A DNA stretch of 10,677 bases from positions 1 through 10,677 of the forward strand of contig WQWD01000058.1 of NCBI GenBank assembly GCA_009785545.1. The letters run 5' to 3'. This stretch comes from Treponema sp. GTDB lineage: Bacteria > Spirochaetota > Spirochaetia > Treponematales > Breznakiellaceae. Of the stretch, positions 1 through 8,300 are shown in pieces (the stretch's first letter is position 1; each line of letters begins with the position of its first letter). The position numbers and the translations under genes were made by a program. The notes beneath the pieces are model-generated. The model saw only the letters and a list, made by a program, of their open reading frames with translations, searched no databases and was not told the DNA's origin.

Positions 1-993
1 GATTACGCTTGCATTGTTTATTTCGTCTCCAAGTGATTCAATGCTTTTTTTGCAGTACATTCCGTTTTGTTCAGGCACGATACAAGTTACAATTTCCCTT
101 TGCCAATGATGAATTGTTTCGGCGACACGCGGCAAAACAAACGCACACACCAAACCACAGCCTGTTGCGTACGCTGCCGAACAGGCCAACGCCGCAGCCC
201 CCGGCATTTCGTTCGAGCCGGCAAAAACCGCAACCTTGCCAAAGGTTCCTTTGTTTGAACGCTTTGCACGTACGGGAAGCAGAGCTTTCGCTTCATCATC
301 TGTCAGAATCTCTACAGTTGGTTTTACTCTGTCGATTAAGAGATAAGGAATTGAAATGTCCTCGATGTGGAGCTTGCCGGCATATTCTGCGGCGGGGAAC
401 AAAAACAATCCTGTTTTTGGAAAGCCAAATGTTATTGTTTCATTTGCTTTTACGGCGCAACCCATGATACGCCCCGTATCTGAATGTATGCCTGAAGGTA
501 TGTCAACGGAAACAACAAATTTCGCATAACGGTTGATCGCTTCAATCAGCTTTTTGTAATCTCCCTCAACGTTACGAGCTAAACCTGTGCCGAATATGGC
601 GTCTGCGACTAAATCGCTGCTTTCAATTTCTGTTTGAAGGTTTGCGTAATCGCTGTCTTTGTGTATTTGCTCAATCAATATTCCAAGTTTCTGCACAATT
701 TTTAGATTGGTTAGAGTCTCACCTTTGACGGTATTTATATCACCGACAAATAACACTTTTGTTTTTACACCTTTTATGTGCAGGTGTCGGGCAATCGCCA
801 TGCCGTCGCCGCCGTTGTTCCCAGAGCCGCACACAATCAAGGTTTTAGGGTTCTTGGCACTGCCGAGTATCCTAAAACAATGCTCTGCGGTACGAATGGC
901 AGCGTTTTCCATCAACAAAAGAGCCGGTATGCCCAGCTCTTCAATCGCCATTTTTTCGATTAAACGCATTTGTGCGCTTGTTACGGTTTTCAT
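1..993 (-). CDS. nnr: Bifunctional NAD(P)H-hydrate epimerase / ADP-dependent NAD(P)H-hydrate dehydratase (C-terminus cut by window)
   Basis: This cytoplasmic metabolite-repair enzyme reverses damage to NADH and NADPH. The N-terminal YjeF_N (NnrE) domain epimerises R- and S-NAD(P)H hydrates. The C-terminal carbohydrate-kinase-like NnrD domain dehydrates the S form using ADP. The 331 residues seen begin MKTVTSAQMR, a typical YjeF_N start. CGSGNNGGDG lies at about 55-64, and VDIPSG at 163-168, whose aspartate (D164) is expected to be catalytic. The dehydratase domain starts near 247 with NKGTFGKVAVFAGS and continues through a glycine/alanine-rich stretch (GAAALACSAAYATGCG, 265-280). Fused homologues usually have about 500 residues, so roughly a third is missing beyond the left edge; the frame stays open to position 1. 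ATG at 993-991 fits the family start. It has no clear Shine-Dalgarno; an in-frame GTG at 1017-1015 overlaps the murA stop but would add eight unneeded residues. The gene lies 20 bases downstream of murA and is probably co-transcribed with it. Confidence 0.93.
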   Translation of the reverse strand, partial: MKTVTSAQMRLIEKMAIEELGIPALLLMENAAIRTAEHCFRILGSAKNPKTLIVCGSGNNGGDGMAIARHLHIKGVKTKVLFVGDINTVKGETLTNLKIVQKLGILIEQIHKDSDYANLQTEIESSDLVADAIFGTGLARNVEGDYKKLIEAINRYAKFVVSVDIPSGIHSDTGRIMGCAVKANETITFGFPKTGLFLFPAAEYAGKLHIEDISIPYLLIDRVKPTVEILTDDEAKALLPVRAKRSNKGTFGKVAVFAGSNEMPGAAALACSAAYATGCGLVCAFVLPRVAETIHHWQREIVTCIVPEQNGMYCKKSIESLGDEINNASVI

Positions 994-1013
994 AAAAGAT
1001 GTTTGCGAAAAAA

Positions 1014-2291
1014 TCACTCCGCCCGCACGATCCTCGCTCCAAGCGCTGAAAGTCTTTCCGGCAGATGTTCGTAGCCGCGTTCAATCTGATATACGTTGCG
1101 TATAACACTTTTGCCTTCGGCGCACATGGTGGCGATAAGCATTGCCATTCCGGCACGGACATCAGGGCTGACAAGTTCCGAAGCTTGGAGTTTTGCCGGC
1201 CCTGAAATTACGGCACGGTGCGGGTCGCATAAAACAATTCTTGCTCCCATGCCAATCAGTTTATCTACAAAGAACATTCGTGATTCATACATCTTTTCGT
1301 GGATTAAAACAGTTCCTTTTATTTGTGTAGCTACTACAATAATTATGCTTAAAAGATCGGGCGGAAAACCCGGCCATGGCGCATCGTCGATTTTAGGGAT
1401 CATTCCGCCGAGGTCGTGGTTTACTTCCATAGGCTGATTTTTTGGCACATGAATGACAGTTCCTTCGTGAGCCCAGTATATGCCCAATTTGCCAAAGGCG
1501 ATCTTTGCGGGACGCATATCCGAAATGCGTGCGCCATGTATGTGAAGATCGCCGCCGGTAACAGCGGCAAGACCTATAAATGAGCCTACTTCCATAAAAT
1601 CGGGGCCGATTTCAAACTCACAGCCGGAAAGTTTTTCTACTCCGTTAATAGTTAAAATGTTAGAACCTATTCCTTCGATTTGCGCTCCCATGGCGGCTAA
1701 CATACGGCAAAGATCCTGCACATGAGGCTCGCTTGCGGCGTTAGTCAAAATTGTTTTACCCTTTGCCAGAACCGCAGCCATGATTGCGTTTTCTGTGGCT
1801 GTAACAGAAGCCTCATCAAGAAAAATATCCGATCCAACCAAATGTTTTGCCGTAAAAGTAAACATATCGTTTACTTTTACTTTTGCTCCCAACTCGGTAA
1901 GAACAAGAAAATGTGTATCAAGGCGGCGTCTTCCGATTACATCTCCTCCCGGCGGCGGAAGAATAACTTTTCCGGTTCGAGCCAGTAAGGGGCCTGCAAA
2001 AAGTATCGATGCTCTGATCTTTTTTGCCTGCTCCTTTGGTATTTCTGAAAATTTTATGTTCTTAAGATGAAGCTTGCGGACATTGGGCTCCGGCGCTTCA
2101 ACCTCTCCGCCAAGCGCTGTGAATACATCAAGCATTACCCTCACATCTTCGATCTCAGGAATATTCCGCAGAATAACAGGTTCATCAGTTAGTAACGCCG
2201 CCGCAATGCATGGAAGAGCGGCGTTTTTATTGCCACTTACTTTAATTGCTCCATTTAACGGAGCCCCACCGGTAACAATGTATTCACTCAT
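1014..2291 (-). CDS. murA: UDP-N-acetylglucosamine 1-carboxyvinyltransferase (MurA)
   Basis: MurA transfers enolpyruvate from phosphoenolpyruvate to UDP-GlcNAc, the first committed step of peptidoglycan precursor synthesis in the cytoplasm. The 425 residues match the usual size (E. coli 419). By alignment from memory with E. coli MurA: NKNAALP holds the catalytic K22 and N23; IRASI carries R93 (E. coli R91); the mobile loop is PPPGGDVIGRRRLD; FPPDL gives the general-acid/base aspartate D312 (E. coli D305); ERGYEHL gives R405 (E. coli R397). The loop cysteine (E. coli C115) is replaced by D117, the substitution known in Borrelia, Chlamydia and Mycobacterium tuberculosis that makes MurA insensitive to fosfomycin. 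All other catalytic residues I can place are present, so the enzyme should be active. A sigma-70-type promoter sits immediately upstream, and no Shine-Dalgarno precedes the ATG. The gene is divergent from the macroglobulin gene and probably heads a transcript that includes nnr. Confidence 0.97.
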   Translation of the reverse strand: MSEYIVTGGAPLNGAIKVSGNKNAALPCIAAALLTDEPVILRNIPEIEDVRVMLDVFTALGGEVEAPEPNVRKLHLKNIKFSEIPKEQAKKIRASILFAGPLLARTGKVILPPPGGDVIGRRRLDTHFLVLTELGAKVKVNDMFTFTAKHLVGSDIFLDEASVTATENAIMAAVLAKGKTILTNAASEPHVQDLCRMLAAMGAQIEGIGSNILTINGVEKLSGCEFEIGPDFMEVGSFIGLAAVTGGDLHIHGARISDMRPAKIAFGKLGIYWAHEGTVIHVPKNQPMEVNHDLGGMIPKIDDAPWPGFPPDLLSIIIVVATQIKGTVLIHEKMYESRMFFVDKLIGMGARIVLCDPHRAVISGPAKLQASELVSPDVRAGMAMLIATMCAEGKSVIRNVYQIERGYEHLPERLSALGARIVRAE

Positions 2292-2294
2292 ACA

Positions 2295-2323
2295 TTGTAA
2301 TATAACCGAAAATCTGTTATGCT
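2295..2323 (+). promoter_or_regulatory. Putative extended -10 promoter of the macroglobulin-pbpC genes
   Basis: TTGTAA at 2295-2300 matches four of six -35 positions. A 17-base spacer follows, then TATGCT at 2318-2323, preceded by TG at 2315-2316, which forms an extended -10. The start of transcription would fall near 2330, leaving a leader of about 14 bases that contains the ribosome site. The -35 shares bases 2299-2300 with the -10 of the opposing murA promoter, and position 2323 lies in both the -10 here and the murA -35. The assignment comes from consensus matching only. Confidence 0.6.
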
Positions 2324-2328
2324 GTCAA
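2299..2328 (-). promoter_or_regulatory. Putative sigma-70-type promoter of murA
   Basis: Read on the minus strand, a perfect -35 box TTGACA (2328-2323) is followed after 18 bases by TATATT (2304-2299). Shifting the -10 by one base to TTATAT gives a 17-base spacer. Only seven bases separate the -10 from the murA ATG at 2291. Transcription is therefore expected to start at, or within a base or two of, the start codon, and the stretch before the ATG has no purine-rich ribosome site. The assignment comes from consensus matching only. Confidence 0.7.
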
Positions 2329-2334
2329 CAAAAT

Positions 2335-2338
2335 GGAG
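2335..2338 (+). promoter_or_regulatory. Shine-Dalgarno site of the macroglobulin gene
   Basis: GGAG stands five bases before the ATG at 2344. It fixes the start, because the reading frame is open upstream to 2074 across the opposite strand of murA. The protein starting at 2344 opens directly with a signal peptide, which agrees with this choice. Confidence 0.85.
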
Positions 2339-2343
2339 ATATT

Positions 2344-5300
2344 ATGAAAAAATTACTTGTGTTTTTGGCGTTAATAACATTATTGTTTCATTTTGGCTGT
2401 AGGAGTAATCAAAGAAACGAGATTCCCAGAATGGCCTCTAACGTTGATGCTTTCACCGATAGTCAAACGTCAGTGGACTCTGACGGGGTTAATATAGTTC
2501 ATGTTAATAACGCAGCTGTCGAAACAGCTTTTGCGCTTGATTTCCGTCCGCTGAGGGGAGAACCTGTAAACGAAGCCGGAGTTTTAAGCGCTGCGGAGCT
2601 TTCGGGTTTAGCGGCAGAAGGCACAGGGCAGGGAACTGTTGTAGGCGGAGGTTTGCGCAGGCTTTCGGATTATCAAATAGTCTATTTTGATCCGGCTAGA
2701 GAAGCTGCAAGGATACAGGAAATTCGTGCAGCTCAAGAAGCAGCTCTTGAAGGTCGAATTGAAGGAACCGATGAACCTTTAACAGTGATTGACTGGGGCC
2801 CCAGAGGATTGTTTTCTTCCACGATTCAACGCCCGTCAATATTTGTGATATTTTCACAACCGATGATTCCTCTTGCCAGTCTTGGCGAAAGAAGTGCGGT
2901 TTCTCCTTTTGTTTCGATTTATCCTCCTGTCAGGGGAGCTTTCAGATGGTACGGAACGAGCTTTTTAAGTTTTGAAGCAGAAGAACCTCTTCACGCCCAG
3001 CAGACCTATACCATTACAGTTGCGGCTAACGCTGTATCGCTTAGCGGCAACAACATTTCCGGCGAAAGATTGTTTTCCTTTCATACAGAAACTCTCCGTT
3101 TAAGGAGTATTACTCCCGGCGAAGAATGGCGGGAAAGAAACGATTTTAGATTTAACGACAATAATGTGCCTCCCGAGGCGGCAAGGGAAATTCGTTTATT
3201 TTTCAATTATCCTGTGTTAGCGGCGGACATCCAACCGTATATTCAAATAACTGCTAATGGAGCTGACAGAAGGTTTACCCTAAGGCAGATTGATGAATAC
3301 AACATACTCGCCGCATTACCTGATTCTGTCGCTTTTCAAACACAGATAAGAGTTGTATTAAGAGAAGGTGCAAGATCCGGCGGCGGTACAAGGGGAACCG
3401 AAACACAGCAGGTTTTAAGCTTCAGAACACCCGGACCGTTTAGTGTATCATCGCATAACAGATTTTCCGGCTGGGGAAGATACGGCAATTCTATAGTTGA
3501 ATTAAATTTCAGCCACAATTTGAACGAAGCTACAGTGTTAGGTGCAATCAGGACAGATCCTCCAATGGAAATTACGGGCGAAAATATCGAAGTGCGCGGC
3601 AACAGGGTATGGCTGTTTAATTTACCTGTAGGTTTCGGGCAGAGTTTCAGCGTTTCAGCCGGTACAAACATAGAAGATGTTTTTGGCAGGAGATTGACAT
3701 CTGCATTTTCCGCTAACATAACTATGCCCCCGGAACCTCCGCCTGTTGGATCGGTAACATTCCCGGAACACAGACATAATGTTATGCTGGAAGCTCAGTT
3801 TCCTCCCCGTTATCTTTTTGAATTCCAAAACATTACGCCAAATTCATTTTACACGATAAATGCTGATTTCAATCCTTTTTTTGAGTTTTGGGATCATTTT
3901 AGACAAAGAAGACAGGGATTCGGCGATAATAGGATAAATATTTCGGCTAACGCACTTAATACAAGATTTTTTGAACAAATAGATTTAGCGCCTTTTTTGA
4001 ACGAGCAGGGAAGAGGTTTTGTATATTTTTCCAGCAGCATTGAAGTTTTAAGCAGAGAGTGGCAGCGAGACGGGACATTTCTTCCCGGGACTCGCCGTCT
4101 TAACAATGCGATCAGCATTCAGGTAACAGATCTTGGCATGACTGTTCGTTATGGTTTTAACAGAGCTGTTGTGCTTGTAACAAGTCTTTCAACAGGAAGA
4201 CCTGTGGAAGGAGCCCTTGTCAGAATGCTTCCAAATGCGGAAGTCAATCGAGCAGGCGATATATCAAATATCCACAGTTTTGCGGAAGCGGTAACAGATT
4301 CAACCGGGCTTGCCGTTATTGATTTGAGCGCATCGGTATTGAGGAATAATGTTGGCGCAGGCAGAGGTCTTTGGCAAGCGCCTTTTTTCATGGCGGAAAA
4401 AGACGGAGACAGAGCCATATTCCAGCCGACTTCGCATAACATGTGGCGTGCAGGAGTGCAGACAGCTTCGCCTTTAAGCGCAGAAGAAGTTGTTCCGCTC
4501 GCCTTTATGTTTTCAGATCGAGGTCTTTACAGACCTGGAGAAACAATAACATTCCGTGGCGTTGATCGTTCTCGTGTACTTGGGATGTACACAATTTATA
4601 GCGGTGATTATGTAATTACATTGGAAGAAAGCGGCTGGCAGCCGGCAAGAATCGTAACGTTAAACGGCACGACAACAGAATCAGGAAGTTTCTGGGGCAG
4701 TGTAACAATCCCCGAAGACTTGCCGCCCGGATCATTCAACCTTGTTTACAGGCGGGTTTCTGACGGCAATGAAATAAGACAGCCTGTCGCAAGTATTCCC
4801 ATAACGATTGCTTTTTTTGAAAGACTTAGATTTCAGGCGACACTTTCTGCTCCTCCTGAAGCTGTTATATTAGGTGACGATATTAATCTGAGCTTGAGAG
4901 CAACTTATCTTGCCGGCGGAAGTCTTTCCGGCGCTTTGTGGGAAGCTGTTTGGTTTGAGGAAATGGGCACTTTCCGTCCGGCAGGAGTGCATACGAGAGG
5001 TTTTAGTTTTGGACCGTCACGAGCGTGGGATAGCAGACGGCATATCGGTTCGGAAAGCGGAGTGTTAAGCGGGCAGGGTACTGCAACTTTGAGCCGCCAA
5101 ACAGGAGGCGCACGAGTTGTAGGCGCTCCTTATGTTTATCAGGTTGAAGCCAGAGTTACCGATCTTGGCAATCAGATGGTTACGGCATTCCGATCTGTAA
5201 TGGCTCACCCCGCAAGTTTTTATATCGGACTTAACCGCAATACCAGAGGTTTTATCGGTGTTGGTCAGGAATTTGTTGCTAACTATATTACTGTTAATAC

Positions 5301-8300
5301 AGCCGGAGAGATGACCACCGACAACAGTCTTTTCCTGCAAACAGGCGAAGGGGCAAGACAATTAAGAGTAGAGCTTATCCGTGAAGAATGGCGGCGTACT
5401 CAGCAAAGAGGAGTAAGCGGTTTTATTCATGAAGAACATATTCCTCACAGAATAACCGACAGCGTTCAAACGATAAATATTCAAAATGGAGGCGGGACAA
5501 TCAGAGTAAGACCGTCGGCTGCCGGTTTTCATATTCTTCGTGTAACGTCAAGAGACAGAGAAGGAAGAACCGCCTTAACGGAAATGAGTTTTTTTGTAAC
5601 GGGAGCAGGCGGTATGTGGAACATGGGCAATGCGGAAGAAATTCGCCTTGTTCCTGATCAGAATATGTATGAGCCAGGTGAGACAGCTCAGATTTTGCTG
5701 CAAAGTACGCTTCCATCAGGTTACTATCTGATTACTGTTGAAAGAGAAGGTATTTTTACGCAGGAAGTACGCTACTTAACAGAGTCAGTTACTGTTATTG
5801 ATATTCCAATTGCACGTAACTATGTGCCTGTGGTTTATGTTTCTGTTTCTTCGTTTTCGACACGCACCGGGCCTCCGGCACATGAATGGGGAACCCCAGA
5901 CTTGGATAAACCAAAGGGATTTTTCGGCGTAACAAGACTCAATGTAAATCCGCGTGTAAAAGCTTTTTCTGTAGATATACAGACAGACAGAAATGTTTTC
6001 CGCCCGGGCGAAGAAGTTACGATGACGTTAGTCGCCACAAGAGGCGGTGTGCCTCTTCCCAACGCAGAGCTTACATTGATGGCGGTAGACAGAGGTGTAT
6101 TGGATCTTATTAATTATCGTGTGCCCGACCCGATTAACCATTTTTATGCTGACCATCGTTTCCCGCTTTTTGTTGCCGGGGGAGATTCTCGTGCAATGTT
6201 GATGGATCCGATAACTTACACAATCAGAGAGCGTATGGGCGGCGACTCCGATGACAGCAAAATAGAAGAACGTACTGATTTTAATCCTACAGCCGTTTTT
6301 GAACCAATGTTGATAACAGACGCAAATGGCAGGGTTACTCACACATTCAGGCTTCCTGACAATCTTACCACATATCGTGTAACGGTTTTTGGTGTGCGTG
6401 GAGATCTGTTTGCGTTAAGAGAGAGCGAAATCGCCGCTCAGAACAGGATCAATGTAAGAGAGGTTGTCCCTCGCCGTCTGCGTGAACGTGATACTGCCGA
6501 AGTGGGTGTGTTAATCACAAATCTCGATTCTACTTCTCATGCGGTTAATGTCAGGCTTGATATAGGCGATCCGCTGCCGAATCCGTCAAGCGGTTTTGCA
6601 TACTTGCCCGGTCATGCTTTTGTTGACGGAGCTGCAGAACGCCGTGTAACGGTTCGAAGCGGAGAGACTGCTGTTGTGTACTTTGACGTAGGCGCAGTTA
6701 CGCAGGGAAATGTTTCCTTAAATTTTACAGTTACTTCTAACGTTCTTAACGAAAGGCTTGTGCGGGGAATGGTTATCGAACGCCCGTTTGTTATGGAAAC
6801 TGTTACGACAACTGGTACAATTACAGGCTCAAGCGCAAGTGAAGGCATTGTTATTCCGTCATTCGCTGACGGAGGGATGGGGAATCTTACGCTGACTCTT
6901 GACGCTACACGCTTAAGCTTACTTGATTCGGCGATAAATTATCTTTTTCATTATCCCTTTGGATGTCTTGAACAGCGAAGTTCCGCAATTATGCCTTTAG
7001 TCATATTCGGTGAATACATTGATGCTTTAAGTCTTAGATCCGAAGTTGCGGATCCTCGCCGTGTAGTAGAAAATGAATTAAGATCATGGTCACGGATTCA
7101 GCTATCTAACGGAGGTTTTCCATTCTGGCCAACCGGCACAAGAGGCAATTTTTATGTTAGTCTTAGAATTGCTCATACAATTGCGATTGCCAGATCAAAA
7201 GGATTTACTATTCCATCTTCGCTTAACGTAAATAATCTTATAGCGTTTATAAACCGGGAATTCCGGGAAGTGATGCAAGTCAGGGGCAATTCTACTTACC
7301 AATCATATTTGCAGTCGTATACGTTATACGTTCTTTCTCTGCTTGGAGAAAATGTAGATCCGTCAAGACTGGCAGAAATATTGGCACGTGACAATGTCTG
7401 CGCATCTGTACTTGCTTTTGTCGGCATGACTTACCGCCAGATAGGGCGAAATGCTGATGCGGCGAGTACTGCACAGCGTTTGCGTAACCTTATGCGTCCT
7501 ACAACAAGAGGTGTTGATCTTACCGATCCGTTGGAACGGCAGCGTTTTAATTTCTTTGGCGGTCATATAGAACAGTTGGCGCTTTCTTTGCAATTTTTTG
7601 CCGAGCAATTTCCGGGAGACGACATAAACGGCCGGCTGTTATTTACGTTACTCGAAAATCAGCGTTCAAGCAGAGGAAGCTGGCAAAATACCGCTGTTAC
7701 CGTTCGTGTTCTTTCCGCCGTTGACGCTTTGATTCGAGCCGAAGACCTTGTAAATATCGATGTCAGCGGAACTGTTTCGCTTGGCGCTGCAGAACTTTTG
7801 CGGGGAACATTCACAGGTCTTGGAGCCAGACCCGTTACGCAAACATTTGATTTCTCCGATTCGGTAATGGCAAATTTGGCAAGAGATCATATACAGCAAT
7901 TGAATTTTACCAGAACAGGCAGAGGTAATCTTTATTACACTGCTTCATTAACTTACGCAATTCCAACAGAGCTGCAGTCTTTCCGTGACGAAGGAATAGG
8001 TGTGTTCCTTACCATTTATGATGTAGTTACAGGCGCAGAAATAAGCGGAACTGCACTGCGAAGCGGAAGAACCTATCGTGCCAGAGTGCGGGTATCTTCG
8101 ACACGGGATCGAACATTCCTCGCTCTTCGTGTGCCTGTTCCCTCTGGTGCGGAAATATTGGACATGGCATTTGTTACAACAGCTACTTTTGACGATGTTG
8201 GAGGAGCTGGAGGAGACGATACACAACGCAGAGTTTCATGGCTAAGCCATCAGGCAATTTATGACAACGAGATTCAATATTTCTGGGATCACTTTAACAG

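Noticed and set aside
147..300. Possible mobile or accessory island signature anywhere in the window
   Set aside because: I saw no inverted-repeat ends, target-site duplications, integrase, transposase or tRNA junction, and composition looks even by eye across the four genes.
9..467. Plus-strand open frame of 152 codons
   Set aside because: It is antisense to the hydrate-repair gene, whose minus-strand translation matches both YjeF domains. The plus-strand product is cysteine- and histidine-rich without recognisable domains, as expected of a shadow frame.
1015..1017. GTG start for the hydrate-repair gene overlapping the murA stop (GTGA)
   Set aside because: It would add eight residues before MKTVTSAQMR, which already fits the normal family N-terminus. 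It remains possible because neither start has a good ribosome site.
2074..2343. In-frame upstream extension of the macroglobulin reading frame by 90 codons
   Set aside because: It lies antisense to the start of murA, contains no signal peptide and would bury the lipoprotein signal internally. The GGAG site and signal peptide at 2344 decide the start.
6028..6342. Minus-strand open frames of about 60-130 codons opposite the macroglobulin gene (this one and some ten others)
   Set aside because: All lie within the strongly supported macroglobulin coding sequence, have no family resemblance and show no ribosome sites of note.
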